A stretch of DNA of 64,000 nucleotides from Shewanella holmiensis (GCF_025370255.1 NZ_JAMTCD010000017.1:36898-100897); one strand, 5' to 3'; positions 16,321-25,627 are shown, counted from the first letter of the stretch. Notes: a model not told the origin generated them from the sequence alone. Translations and numbers: made by a program.

Positions 16321-17811
16321 TTATATAACCATGTGCTTATAATGCTGATCTAAAGAAATTGACACACCGCTTGATATCACGATATGAGCATGTTTTCGTG
16401 TTAGCAATCGCGCATCATGTACCCCACAAGAATGCGCTATCATGGCTAAATCATAATGTAAGTAATGGTTATAGCTGGCCACACGTGTTGACTTGTCTTT
16501 GGGATCTAATCCCTGTTGCAACCGTTTATTGTGGGTGGTGATCCCTGTTGGACAGGTATCTTTGTTGCATTGAAGAGATTGAATACACCCTAACGCAAAC
16601 ATATTCCCCCTGGCCGAGGCGATAAAGTCTGCACCTGTAGCCAGCGCCCATGCAACATAAGATGGCATCACCAACTTACCAGTGGCTATAATTTTGATGC
16701 GTTGACGTAATCCTTTTTGAATGAATAGATCAACCAATCTAGGCAAACTCTCTCTTAGTGGTAATCCCACATTATCCATTAGTGCTTGTGGTGCCGCTCC
16801 TGTACCGCCATCAGAACTGTCCAGCGTGAAAAAGTCAGGCGCGTGTTCTATTCCTCGGCGCGAAATCTCATCACACATATCTTCAATCCAGCTGATATCG
16901 CCAATAACAGCTTTAATACCTGTTGGTTTGCCAGTGGCATGTCTAATCTGGGCAATCATATCTAAAATATCTGCTACACAAGTGATTTCAGGATGACCAT
17001 TGGGGCTAATTGAGTCTTCGCCAACAGGGATACCCCGAATATGGGCAATTTCTTCCGTCACTTTTAGACCAGGTAAAATTCCCCCTTTGCCGGGTTTAGC
17101 GCCTTGACTGAGTTTTAATTCAAACATTTTTACTTGTGGATGGGCTGCAATTTGCGCGAGTTTGTTATCATCCAGTTGACCTTGCTCATTGCGTACCCCG
17201 TATTTGGCGGTACCAATTTGAAAGACTAAATCGCAATTGCCTTTAAGGTGATGCGGACTTAATCCGCCTTCTCCTGTATTTAACCAACACCCTGCTTGAG
17301 CTGCTCCGTGGGATAAGGCGGTAACAGCAGGTCTTGATAATGCACCAAAACTCATAGCTGAAATGTGGCAAATTTTGTCAGTGGTATAAGGTGAAGTGCA
17401 GAATTCACCTACAGTTACTGCAATTGGTAGTTGATGAGCATGATCGCTAATCGGAAATGCAGAGTTAAGAAATAAAATACTGCCTTGTTTGTCGAGCGGT
17501 TGTGTTGAGCCAAATGCGATAGTGCGATCAACATTTTTCGCTGCACGATACACCCAGCTGCGTTCTGCGCGATTAAAAGGTAGTTCTTCGCGGTCGTTAG
17601 CAAAAAAGTATTGTCTAAAAAACTCACCTTGCTTTTCAAATAAATAACGAAATCGACCAACAACGGGATAATTATGCCTGATGGCCTGTTTTGTTTGTAA
17701 TTTATCAGCGATGTACATATAGACTACGCTGATCAGTACTACCCAAAAAAGAATAAGAAACAGTCCAGAAAAAAGATCAATTCCCCATAAAATCCACGGT
17801 TGAAGCTGCAT
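16321..17811 (-). CDS. Membrane-anchored FMN-binding glutamate-synthase-like protein
   Basis: A 496-residue protein resembling the central FMN domain of the glutamate synthase large subunit (GltB), without the glutaminase or GXGXG domains. A single membrane helix lies at about 10-32. Core motifs are KPGKGGILPGLKVTEEIA, a substrate/FMN loop DGGTGAAPQALMDNVGLP, and three cysteines in C-x5-C-x4-C (GCIQSLQCNKDTCPTG) as in the 3Fe-4S site of GltB. No gltD-like electron-donor gene is adjacent. Proteins of this shape are annotated 'FMN-binding glutamate synthase family', but their reaction is not firmly known; ammonium-dependent glutamate synthesis is only a possibility. Confidence 0.85.
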   Translation of the reverse strand: MQLQPWILWGIDLFSGLFLILFWVVLISVVYMYIADKLQTKQAIRHNYPVVGRFRYLFEKQGEFFRQYFFANDREELPFNRAERSWVYRAAKNVDRTIAFGSTQPLDKQGSILFLNSAFPISDHAHQLPIAVTVGEFCTSPYTTDKICHISAMSFGALSRPAVTALSHGAAQAGCWLNTGEGGLSPHHLKGNCDLVFQIGTAKYGVRNEQGQLDDNKLAQIAAHPQVKMFELKLSQGAKPGKGGILPGLKVTEEIAHIRGIPVGEDSISPNGHPEITCVADILDMIAQIRHATGKPTGIKAVIGDISWIEDMCDEISRRGIEHAPDFFTLDSSDGGTGAAPQALMDNVGLPLRESLPRLVDLFIQKGLRQRIKIIATGKLVMPSYVAWALATGADFIASARGNMFALGCIQSLQCNKDTCPTGITTHNKRLQQGLDPKDKSTRVASYNHYLHYDLAMIAHSCGVHDARLLTRKHAHIVISSGVSISLDQHYKHMVI

Positions 17812-18029
17812 GTATTATCCTTAATAACGATATATTTCCTCAATACTGAAATGGTATGAGGTAAAAGCGCTGACGGTTGATGTTTATCCATTTTTACTTG
17901 GATATTTGCCTTTAGTGCCGTTGTATTACTGCTAATATTGAGTGTAGCTGGTGTTTTTTACAATTATCTCTTTAGGTTAAAATTTAAACGTCGATAAAGA
18001 TACATCAATTTAAAAATAAGGCGAACGTT

Positions 18030-18647
18030 ATGGAAATCAAATCAACCCGAAATCTCGCGCAATATGCATCCGTGTCGAGTCCGGCTGACAAAGATAAACA
18101 AAAAGCCGCCGACAGTGGTCAAACACAAATCACTCCTGCAGTTGAACAAAAATCCAATATGTCAGTAAGCCAAATTACCAAGCGGTTAATGAATGGGCAA
18201 ATATTGGCCGCACAGGAAAAAGTTACACTAGCGTCTGGCGATCAATCAATGGCGCTATTGTATCGCAGTGCAATCGATGCCATTGATTCAGAGTTAGATC
18301 TGGTATTGGGTGAGAATACGCCTGCTAAACCGATGGCGGGAGCTGAGATTGATTATTCACCAGCAGCCACCGCAGATCGTATTTTACAATTTGCGACGGG
18401 CTTTTTTGCATTGCATCAACAACAAAATCCAGAAAGTGATTATGAACAGCAGTTACATAGCTTTATGGACAAAATTACTAAAGCGATAGATGACGGTTTT
18501 GGTCAAGCGAAAGAAATCCTTTCTGGATTAAAAGTGTTGCAAGGTGATATAGCAGCAGGTGTGGAGAACACTTATGAACTTATTCAAAGTGGATTAGCCA
18601 AGTTTAAGTCAGACATGCTACCTTCAAGCAATGACCTAAAAGAATAA
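18030..18647 (+). CDS. DUF5610-like protein
   Basis: A 205-residue soluble protein. A disordered, lysine/glutamine-rich start (1-60) precedes a helical domain (about 90-200) with ILQFATGFFALHQQQNP, then GQAKEILSGLKVLQGDIAAG and a NTYELIQSGLAKF end. This pattern resembles DUF5610, whose function is unknown. AAGG precedes the ATG by 8 bases. fpr starts 9 bases after its stop, so the two are probably co-transcribed. No catalytic motif was seen. Confidence 0.65.
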   Translation: MEIKSTRNLAQYASVSSPADKDKQKAADSGQTQITPAVEQKSNMSVSQITKRLMNGQILAAQEKVTLASGDQSMALLYRSAIDAIDSELDLVLGENTPAKPMAGAEIDYSPAATADRILQFATGFFALHQQQNPESDYEQQLHSFMDKITKAIDDGFGQAKEILSGLKVLQGDIAAGVENTYELIQSGLAKFKSDMLPSSNDLKE

Positions 18648-18656
18648 GGATGAATT

Positions 18657-19406
18657 ATGTGGGTAACAGGTGAGGTGCTGGAAAGAATTGATTGGAATGA
18701 AAAATTGTTTTCATTAAAAATTAAAGCGGCAGTAGAACCTTATACCGCTGGTCAATTTATTAAATTGAGTCAGGTCCGTGACGATAAGCGGGTGGCAAGA
18801 GCTTATTCTGTGGTAAACCCACCAGGCAGTGACTGTGTTGAAATATTAGCCGTTGCCGTTGAAGATGGATTATTGTCACCGGATCTACAATCTCTCAATC
18901 CAGGAGATAATATTGAAGTTACCCCTAAAGCCACTGGTTTTATGACCCTAGATGAAATTCCACAAGGCGTGTTACAAGGTAAACACCTATGGTTACTGTC
19001 TACTGGTACTGCTGTTGGTCCCTTTTTATCCATGTTATTAACAGATGAGCCCTGGCAAAGATTTGAAAAAGTAGTATTAGTGTATGGCGTTCGCATTGCT
19101 AAAGATCTGGCTTACTTAGACTTGATCAAACAGCTACAAGCCAAATATCCTCATCAGTTTGTGTTTGTCCCCATCGTCACCCGCGAACCATTTGAAGATG
19201 CACTAACCTGTAGGATCCCTGAAGCCATTCAAAGTGGGCTTTTACAACAAAAAGCCGCATTAGATATAAATCCTGAAAATTCGCAAGTGATGATTTGTGG
19301 TAACCCAGGGATGATCACCGAAGCGCAAAGTGTGCTATTAGAGTTGGGACTCGCTAAAAATTTAAGACGAGCTCCTGGGCAAATTACTGTTGAAAAATAC
19401 TGGTAA
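18657..19406 (+). CDS. fpr: Ferredoxin/flavodoxin-NADP+ reductase
   Basis: A 249-residue FAD enzyme that transfers electrons between NADPH and ferredoxin or flavodoxin. FAD-binding RAYS lies at 48-51 after AGQFIKL. The NADP domain has LLSTGTAVGPFLSML (about 113-127) and CGNPGMITEAQ (about 218). The C-terminus EKYW resembles E. coli Fpr (AEHYW), where the terminal aromatic stacks on FAD. AAGGA lies 6 bases before the ATG. It follows the DUF5610-like gene closely. Likely roles are oxidative stress repair and reduction of flavodoxin for radical enzymes, as known for the family. Confidence 0.93.
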   Translation: MWVTGEVLERIDWNEKLFSLKIKAAVEPYTAGQFIKLSQVRDDKRVARAYSVVNPPGSDCVEILAVAVEDGLLSPDLQSLNPGDNIEVTPKATGFMTLDEIPQGVLQGKHLWLLSTGTAVGPFLSMLLTDEPWQRFEKVVLVYGVRIAKDLAYLDLIKQLQAKYPHQFVFVPIVTREPFEDALTCRIPEAIQSGLLQQKAALDINPENSQVMICGNPGMITEAQSVLLELGLAKNLRRAPGQITVEKYW

Positions 19407-19591
19407 CCAATCAGTCTATTATTGCTTGTTATATATTAGAAGCATAAACGCGCCTAGTTGATTTAAACTCAATCAACTAGGGGGGGCAGCACCTAAGCTT
19501 CAATAAATCACGTGATCTAAATCAATATCAATACAAATTTCCCAAAAGGCACTTGCTCCTTCAGTGCCGATCATTTACTCTTTGCGCGATT

Positions 19592-19610
19592 GATAATTAT
19601 TATCATTGCT
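19592..19610 (+). promoter_or_regulatory. Fur box upstream of the iron importer
   Basis: GATAATTATTATCATTGCT matches 14 of 19 positions of the Fur consensus GATAATGATAATCATTATC by my count, including both hexamers GATAAT and ATCATT. It lies 48 bases before the fbpA ATG, where a bound repressor would block transcription. Confidence 0.75.
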
Positions 19611-19658
19611 AATGTTAATTGCTTTCAAAGGTTCTTAACGACAAGGGAGAATGTGAAA

Positions 19659-20666
19659 ATGAAAATGGTAAAAGGCGCAGCAATTTTAGGTTTAGCATGT
19701 TTAGCCAACTCAGCAATGGCGGACGATGCGTTAACTGTGTATTCATATCGACAAGCATTTTTAGTTGAACCTATCTTAGAGCAATTTACTCAAGATACGG
19801 GGATCAAAGTAAATGTTGTCTTTGCTAAAGATGGTATTGCTGAACGTATTGCGCGCGAAGGCCGTTTATCTCCCGCCGATGTTGTATTAACTTCTGATTT
19901 CTCTCGTTTAATGGAGCTAGTTGAAAAAGACTTAGTGTCTCCAGTTAATAACGAGGTTATTAATAATAATATTCCTGAAGTCTACCGTTCACCTAAAAAT
20001 GAATGGTATGCGCTAACAATGCGTGTTCGTAACGTGTATTCGTCAAAAGACCGTACAGGTAAAGTGGATATCAATTATGAGGACCTTGCTAAGCCTGAAT
20101 ACAAAGGTAAAATTTGTACTCGTAGTGGTAAGCACCCTTACAATGTCGCTTTAGTCGCATCTATGATTGCTCACCACGGTGAAGCTGATACAAAAACGTG
20201 GTTAGAAGGCGTGAAGGCTAACTTAGCACGTAAACCCCAAGGTAATGACCGTGATCAAGTGTTAGCGGTAAAAGAGGGAATGTGTGACTTTGCCATTGGT
20301 AATAGCTATTACTATGGCAATATGATGATGGATGAGAACCAAAAGAGTTGGGCTGAAGCGGTTTATATTAACTTCCCTAACCAAGATAACCGCGGTGCAC
20401 ATATCAACGTATCAGGCATGGCGCTGGCTAAATTCTCACCTAATAAAGATAATGCAATCAAGCTTATGGAGTTTTTAACTTCTAATGTTGCTCAGCAAGC
20501 TTATGCTGATGTTAACATGGAATATCCAGTAAAAGCGGATGTTAAGCCATCGAAACTTGTGGCATCATGGGGGGAATTCAAAGCAGATTCACTTCCTATT
20601 TATAAATTGGCGGAAAATCATCAAGCGGCAGTGAAGCTGTTAGATGAAGTTAAGTTCGATCTTTAA
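19659..20666 (+). CDS. fbpA: Periplasmic ferric iron-binding protein
   Basis: A 335-residue substrate-binding protein of the ferric-iron FbpA/FutA type. A signal peptide ends near residue 18 (NSAMA before DDALTV). The lobe start ALTVYSYRQ supplies a predicted tyrosine ligand region, and the consecutive tyrosines in GNSYYYGNMM correspond to the paired iron-ligating tyrosines. The ATG at 19659 is chosen because GGGAG lies 9 bases upstream; an in-frame GTG at 19653 is possible. It heads an operon with permease and ATPase genes, behind a Fur box. It would deliver Fe(III) to FbpB. Confidence 0.9.
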   Translation: MKMVKGAAILGLACLANSAMADDALTVYSYRQAFLVEPILEQFTQDTGIKVNVVFAKDGIAERIAREGRLSPADVVLTSDFSRLMELVEKDLVSPVNNEVINNNIPEVYRSPKNEWYALTMRVRNVYSSKDRTGKVDINYEDLAKPEYKGKICTRSGKHPYNVALVASMIAHHGEADTKTWLEGVKANLARKPQGNDRDQVLAVKEGMCDFAIGNSYYYGNMMMDENQKSWAEAVYINFPNQDNRGAHINVSGMALAKFSPNKDNAIKLMEFLTSNVAQQAYADVNMEYPVKADVKPSKLVASWGEFKADSLPIYKLAENHQAAVKLLDEVKFDL

Positions 20667-20706
20667 TATCAATATTGATATAAAGCCAGTTTTGCATTGT
20701 CATTCG

Positions 20707-20732
20707 ATACGGTGTTCAGGATAACGCCGTAT
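20707..20732 (+). repeat. Intercistronic hairpin between fbpA and fbpB
   Basis: ATACGGTGTT (20707-20716), loop CAGGAT, AACGCCGTAT (20723-20732): ten pairs with one G-T wobble. The T tract is poor, so this is more likely a partial attenuator or 3'-end protector that raises fbpA mRNA relative to the permease than a full terminator. Confidence 0.6.
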
Positions 20733-20753
20733 TGATTTAACTGGATAGTAGTT

Positions 20754-22385
20754 ATGATTTTAGGTCTAACCAGAAGCTGGTCGCTTGCTGGTTACTCAAT
20801 TGCGGCAGTGGTCATACTGCCGCTTATTGCATTAATTGTGCAAGCCGCATTTCCCGATGAAGCAGTTTTTAGCCACCTGTTTGATACGGTACTCCCCACT
20901 TATATCGCTAACAGCCTATTATTGATGTTGTTGGTCGGAATCGGCTCATTACTGATTGCTGTGCCAGCCGCTTGGTTTGTCGCTAGATGTGAATTTCCCG
21001 GTCGGCGTTATTTTCAATGGCTATTACTATTGCCACTAGCCATGCCTGCTTACATTGTCGCTTATGTTTACACTGATATGTTGGATTATGCAGGTCCAGT
21101 ACAACGTGCATTAAGAGCTGCGTTTCAATGGAGCTCTCCACATGATTATTATTTCCCTGCAATTCGCAGTCTAGGTGGTGCAGCAATTATGCTGTCACTG
21201 GTGTTATTTCCTTATATCTATCTACTTGCTCGTACAGCTTTCATGGAGCAATCTTCTAGTTTATTACATGCTTCACGTATCATGGGATGTAGCCCCTGGC
21301 GCAGTTTTTGGCGTTTAGCCTTACCTATGTCGCGTCCAGCATTAGCTGTTGGGGTTGCGTTAGTGGCGATGGAAACCGCTGCCGACTACGCTACGGTTAG
21401 CTATTTTGCAGTGCCAACCTTAACCACTGCCGTTTACGATACTTGGTTAGGTTATGGCAGTTTAACGGCAGCAGCTAAGTTATCAGCAATCATGTTGTTA
21501 GTGATTTTTACCTTAGTGGGTGTTGAACGATTTGCTCGACGTAAACAGGAATTATTCCAAAAACAAAGTGCGCTTAATGATGCTGAACGCTATCGCCTTG
21601 ATGGGTTAAAAGCTGCTGGTGCCTGGTTTTATTGTTCAGCCTTATTGTTCCTAGCATTTTTATTGCCCTTTATTGTGCTCACAGGTTATGCGATTGAATA
21701 TTTCGATCAAAGCTGGGATGACCGTTTTTGGCAATACAGTTGGAACAGCTTGTATATTGCTATAGTCGTCAGTGGTATTTGTTTATTGTTAGCACTCATT
21801 TTAATGTTTGTTCGCCGAGTTAGCCCACGTTCAACAGATTCATTGCCATCACGCTTAAGCAGTACCGGTTATGCGTTACCGGGCACAGTGTTAGCCATTG
21901 GCGTGTTAGTGCCGCTGACCTATTTAGATTTTGCGATTAACGATGTTTATGATTGGTTTGGGGCGAGAGGCCCAGGTTTAGTGTTTACTGGAAGTGCAAT
22001 AGCAATCGTTTTTGCATTTACTGTGCGGTTTTTAGCCATTGCGATTGGTAGCCTTGAAAACAGTTACAAACGGATTTCACCTTCATTAGACATGGCAAGT
22101 ATCACTATGGGGCAAACGCCTAAACAATTACTAATGCGCGTACATTTACCTTTACTTCGCAAAGGATTATTGGCTGGCGCGTTGCTTGTTTTCATTGAAA
22201 GCATGAAAGAGCTACCCGCAGCATTATTATTACGTCCAATAGGATTTGAAAACCTAGCAACCTATGTTTTCCAGTTTGTGTCCGATGAAAAACTAGAACA
22301 TGGCGCATTAGCGGCTATTGTGATTGTTTTTGTAGGACTAATCCCGTTAATTTATCTCAACCGTTCATTGGAGCACACGAGCTAA
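20754..22385 (+). CDS. fbpB: Ferric iron ABC transporter permease
   Basis: A 543-residue inner-membrane permease made of two fused binding-protein-dependent transport domains, about twelve hydrophobic segments, as in FbpB/FutB. Each half carries an EAA-type loop that contacts the ATPase: ASRIMGCSPWRSFWRLALPMSRPAL in the first (about 180-205) and MASITMGQTPKQLLMRVHLPLLRKG in the second (about 445-470). It follows fbpA by 87 bases and overlaps functionally with fbpC, which begins one base after its stop. Role: Fe(III) passage from FbpA into the cytoplasm. Confidence 0.92.
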   Translation: MILGLTRSWSLAGYSIAAVVILPLIALIVQAAFPDEAVFSHLFDTVLPTYIANSLLLMLLVGIGSLLIAVPAAWFVARCEFPGRRYFQWLLLLPLAMPAYIVAYVYTDMLDYAGPVQRALRAAFQWSSPHDYYFPAIRSLGGAAIMLSLVLFPYIYLLARTAFMEQSSSLLHASRIMGCSPWRSFWRLALPMSRPALAVGVALVAMETAADYATVSYFAVPTLTTAVYDTWLGYGSLTAAAKLSAIMLLVIFTLVGVERFARRKQELFQKQSALNDAERYRLDGLKAAGAWFYCSALLFLAFLLPFIVLTGYAIEYFDQSWDDRFWQYSWNSLYIAIVVSGICLLLALILMFVRRVSPRSTDSLPSRLSSTGYALPGTVLAIGVLVPLTYLDFAINDVYDWFGARGPGLVFTGSAIAIVFAFTVRFLAIAIGSLENSYKRISPSLDMASITMGQTPKQLLMRVHLPLLRKGLLAGALLVFIESMKELPAALLLRPIGFENLATYVFQFVSDEKLEHGALAAIVIVFVGLIPLIYLNRSLEHTS

Positions 22386-22386
22386 T

Positions 22387-23415
22387 ATGTCGACTCTTAC
22401 GATTGAAAATGTCTTTAGTGATTACCAAGGACAGGTTATTTTAAACGGACTCAATTTAACTTTACAGCAAGGTGAGATTGTTGCCTTACTCGGCCCAAGT
22501 GGTTGTGGGAAAACCACTTTATTACGTGCTATTGCAGGTTTACAGCCGATCAGTCAGGGGACTATTAAGATAAATGGCGATGCGCTAAGCAGTGATAACG
22601 TGTTTATCCCAAGTGAACAACGTGGTGTTGGGATGATATTTCAAGATTACGCCTTATTCCCGCACCTTACCGTGGCTGATAACATCCTTTTTGGTGTAAA
22701 AGGCTTGAATAAAATTGAGCGACAAGCCCGTTTAGATGAAATGCTCGAATTGGTTAAATTGGCGGGCTTAAGTCAGCGTTACCCGCATGAACTGTCTGGC
22801 GGTCAGCAACAACGTGTCTCTATTGCTCGTGCGTTAGCTTATCAGCCACAGTTATTGTTACTCGATGAACCATTTTCAAATATCGATGCGCAAGTGCGTA
22901 ATGAGATGATGCTTGAAATCCGCAATATCCTCAAACAACGCAATGTCAGTGCGGTATTTGTAACCCACAGTAAGGATGAAGCTTTTGTTTTTGCTGATAA
23001 ACTGGCATTGTTCAAAGAGGGGAGTATTATTCAGCATGGTTTAGCCGAAGAATTATATGCTCATCCAAACGATAGATATGTGGCTGAGTTTTTAGGGGCA
23101 GGTAATTACTTACCTGTTACTGTAAATAGTTGCATGGAAGTATCATCCCCAATAGGCGTGTTGCAAAGTAGTGCGTCTATAAACTATCCTGTTGATTATC
23201 AAGGGCAGTTATTACTCAGGCCTCAACAAGTTGAATTGGTTGCTGACGAACAAGGGCTAGCCGTGATTGTCGAACGACGTTTTCTTGGAACAGTATGCCA
23301 TTATTGGGTAAAAGTTGAAGAGCATTGTTTGGAAGTTCGAAGCCAGCTGTTACAACTGTCACCAGGTCAAAAGGTCAATTTATTTGCACCAGCGCACCCC
23401 TTGGTTATTTTTTGA
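22387..23415 (+). CDS. fbpC: Ferric iron ABC transporter ATP-binding protein
   Basis: A 342-residue ATPase. Walker A GPSGCGKTT, Q-loop in IFQDYALFPH, signature LSGGQQQRVSIARAL, Walker B LLLLDEPFSNID and the switch histidine in FVTHSKDEA are all present. The C-terminal part (about 240-342) is a TOBE-like regulatory domain. Translation starts one base after the fbpB stop, so translation is coupled. It drives iron import through FbpB. Confidence 0.93.
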   Translation: MSTLTIENVFSDYQGQVILNGLNLTLQQGEIVALLGPSGCGKTTLLRAIAGLQPISQGTIKINGDALSSDNVFIPSEQRGVGMIFQDYALFPHLTVADNILFGVKGLNKIERQARLDEMLELVKLAGLSQRYPHELSGGQQQRVSIARALAYQPQLLLLDEPFSNIDAQVRNEMMLEIRNILKQRNVSAVFVTHSKDEAFVFADKLALFKEGSIIQHGLAEELYAHPNDRYVAEFLGAGNYLPVTVNSCMEVSSPIGVLQSSASINYPVDYQGQLLLRPQQVELVADEQGLAVIVERRFLGTVCHYWVKVEEHCLEVRSQLLQLSPGQKVNLFAPAHPLVIF

Positions 23416-23536
23416 TTGTGTCAGATCAAAAAGTTAAATTATGATGGGTTTAGAATATTCAACTGAGCGGTAACTGGACTTGTGTGTTTAGTTTTCATTT
23501 TTTAAACCGATAACAATGTAGGTGGTTTGTTTCAAT

Positions 23537-24475
23537 ATGGATAATCAGGTTATGCCGCGCGAGCAATTAGGGATTTGTGCCGAAGGTAATTTACACAGTA
23601 TTTATTTAATGTTTAATGCCAATGATGGCGTTGAAGATCAACTGCGTCCTTCTATTGCCAGTGTCGCGCAATATATCTATGAACTGACCGACCAGTATGC
23701 TGACAGTGCTTTTAATGGTTTTGTGGCTATTGGTGCTAACTTTTGGGATACCTATTACCCAGAAGCCCGTCCAGCCTTGTTAAAGCCTTTTCCTTCAATG
23801 AATGAAGGTAATCGTGATGCGCCAGCGATTGAATACGATTTGTTTGTGCATATTCGCTGTGATCGCTTTGATATTTTACATTTAGTCGCCAACGAAATTA
23901 ACCAAATGTTTGAAGACTTGGTTGAGCTAGTGGAAGAGGAGCGTGGTTTCCGCTTTATGGATAATCGCGATTTAACCGGTTTTGTGGACGGCACTGAAAA
24001 TCCCAAAGGGCGTCATCGTCAGCAAGTGGCATTAGTTGCTGAAGAAGATCCAGAGTTTAAATCTGGTAGTTATATTCATGTGCAAAAATATGCGCACAAT
24101 TTAAGTAAATGGCATCGTTTACCAGTTAAAAAACAAGAAGATATCATTGGTAGAACCAAGCAAGATGACATTGAATATGAATCCGAAGATAAGCCACTAA
24201 CCAGTCATATTAAGCGGGTTAATTTAAAAGATGCTAATGGTGCATCAATGGAAATTTTACGTCAAAGTATGCCTTATGGCTCAGTAAAAGAGCAGGGACT
24301 CATGTTTATCTCTAGTTGTAAAACACCCGATAATTTTGAGCAAATGTTACGCAGCATGATTTATGGTGATGGACATGGTAATCACGATCATTTAATGCAG
24401 TTTACTAAGGCGCTGACGGGGTCATCATTTTTTGCGCCATCATTGGACTTTTTGATGCAGTGGGATGAAGCGTAA
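23537..24475 (+). CDS. Dye-decolorizing (DyP-type) heme peroxidase, TyrA-like
   Basis: A 312-residue DyP peroxidase. The distal aspartate D151 lies in GFVDGTENP and the likely proximal heme ligand H224 in LTSHIKR; RQSMPYGS contains the distal arginine. The sequence closely resembles TyrA of Shewanella oneidensis. The product has no signal peptide, so it is cytoplasmic or carried by other means. Start ATG 23537 is chosen; the upstream GTG frame adds only five residues, and the AGGTGG ribosome site is rather distant. It follows the Fur-controlled importer by 121 bases without a terminator, so read-through is possible. The physiological substrate is not established. Confidence 0.92.
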   Translation: MDNQVMPREQLGICAEGNLHSIYLMFNANDGVEDQLRPSIASVAQYIYELTDQYADSAFNGFVAIGANFWDTYYPEARPALLKPFPSMNEGNRDAPAIEYDLFVHIRCDRFDILHLVANEINQMFEDLVELVEEERGFRFMDNRDLTGFVDGTENPKGRHRQQVALVAEEDPEFKSGSYIHVQKYAHNLSKWHRLPVKKQEDIIGRTKQDDIEYESEDKPLTSHIKRVNLKDANGASMEILRQSMPYGSVKEQGLMFISSCKTPDNFEQMLRSMIYGDGHGNHDHLMQFTKALTGSSFFAPSLDFLMQWDEA

Positions 24476-24548
24476 ATATAGGGCTTGTAGCAAAATGTGA
24501 GTTAACGTACTGGTTTTTGGAATGTTTAATTACAGTCAATGTGCGTAT

Positions 24549-24592
24549 TACCAATAAAAAAGCAATGCCTAGGCATTGCTTTTTTATTGGTA
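24549..24592. terminator. Perfect 44-bp palindromic bidirectional terminator
   Basis: Positions 24549-24570 are exactly complementary to 24571-24592, with GCAATGCCT at the core and A6/T6 tracts on both sides. It lies between the convergent DyP and argR genes and can end both transcripts. Confidence 0.9.
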
Positions 24593-24605
24593 TTTTTAGC
24601 AGCAA

Positions 24606-25076
24606 TTACTCACTAAAGTTAAATAATGACTTAACCGTTTCAAGCGTATCGTCGATGGTTTTGATACTTGAAGGGCAGATGAAAATCGTATCATCACCGG
24701 CAATAGTCCCCAAAATACCTTCAGGTTTACCTATAGAATCTAATAGACGTGCAATTAATTGTGCCGCACCTGGGCTAGTTCTTACCACAATCATCGCTTG
24801 GTTATGGTCAACATCAAGTACAAGGTTTTTAAGCGGGCTGCCTGCAGTCGGCACCCCTAACTCAGCAGGTAAACAATAGACCATTTCTTGTTTGGCGTTG
24901 CGGGTTCTGACCGCGCCAAACTTACTGAGCATTCTTGATACTTTTGATTGGTTAATGTTACCGAATCCTTCGGCTTGAAGTGCATTAACAATTTCACTTT
25001 GGCTGCCAAAACGTTCTTCTTTTAAGATAGCTTTGAAGGTTTTGACCAGATCATCCTGATTTTTAGTGGTTGGCAT
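24606..25076 (-). CDS. argR: Arginine repressor ArgR
   Basis: A 156-residue regulator. The N-terminal winged helix has [13 protein letters not shown] and [21 protein letters not shown]; the C-terminal half (about 80-156) is the arginine-binding hexamerisation domain, with [15 protein letters not shown] and [13 protein letters not shown] (the GDD contacts arginine). With arginine bound it represses arginine biosynthesis and can assist cer-type recombination. An exact ARG box upstream (25163-25180) suggests autoregulation. The gene order argR-mdh, expected from Shewanella, is not seen: a META lipoprotein stands in that place. Confidence 0.95.
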   Translation of the reverse strand: MPTTKNQDDLVKTFKAILKEERFGSQSEIVNALQAEGFGNINQSKVSRMLSKFGAVRTRNAKQEMVYCLPAELGVPTAGSPLKNLVLDVDHNQAMIVVRTSPGAAQLIARLLDSIGKPEGILGTIAGDDTIFICPSSIKTIDDTLETVKSLFNFSE

Positions 25077-25162
25077 ATAGTATTTTCATCTTATAGTTGT
25101 TATTCAGAAAAACGCTTTATTTTGAATACTAGTGGTTTTTTTGTCAAGAAAAACCCACTTTT

Positions 25163-25180
25163 TCTGAATAAAAATTCAAT
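25163..25180 (-). promoter_or_regulatory. ARG box (ArgR operator)
   Basis: TCTGAATAAAAATTCAAT fits the 18-bp consensus TNTGAATWWWWATTCANW at every position. It lies 87 bases upstream of the argR start. A TTTGAAT half-site at 25121-25127 could be part of a second, weak box. Confidence 0.8.
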
Positions 25181-25213
25181 ATCAATCGTTTTAACAGTGT
25201 AGCAAATGGTTTA

Positions 25214-25627
25214 CTAGGTCAACTTACTTAATACCATAATTGTTTTTTTATTTTGATCAACTAAGCGTAATTTCCCCTGCGCAATTGACGCTGATATGAC
25301 TAACGGCATGGCTAGCATGACTTTTTGCTCTTGGGTCATGAGTGCTTCAATACAGGCTTTACGTGTCGTCCCCGCAGGTGTGAGTGTGAGGACATTGTTT
25401 TCGAATGTGTAACTGCCCATAAAAGGATTGCAACTGGTATTGCCATTGAGTTGGCCATTTTCACTAAAAATTAATTTCGCCGGACTGTAATCTATGGTTG
25501 GTTCAGACAACACTGATTCAATGTGCCACGAACCAATTAATGAAGTTGAATTATCGATTGCTGTATGACTTTGACATGCGCTTAATGAGAAAATAACTGC
25601 AGCTGCGCCTAAAAAATGCTTTATCAT
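25214..25627 (-). CDS. META-domain lipoprotein (HslJ-like)
   Basis: A 137-residue lipoprotein with lipobox LSAC, C18 as the acylated residue. The META domain (about 27-135) is recognised from LIGSWHIESV at its start, IFSENGQLNGNTSCNPFMGSY in the middle and AMPLVIS-like final strands. HslJ/META proteins are heat-inducible or novobiocin-linked in E. coli, but no biochemical function is known. It is transcribed toward argR; the 137-base gap holds the ARG box, so its expression may be unrelated to arginine. Confidence 0.8.
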   Translation of the reverse strand: MIKHFLGAAAVIFSLSACQSHTAIDNSTSLIGSWHIESVLSEPTIDYSPAKLIFSENGQLNGNTSCNPFMGSYTFENNVLTLTPAGTTRKACIEALMTQEQKVMLAMPLVISASIAQGKLRLVDQNKKTIMVLSKLT

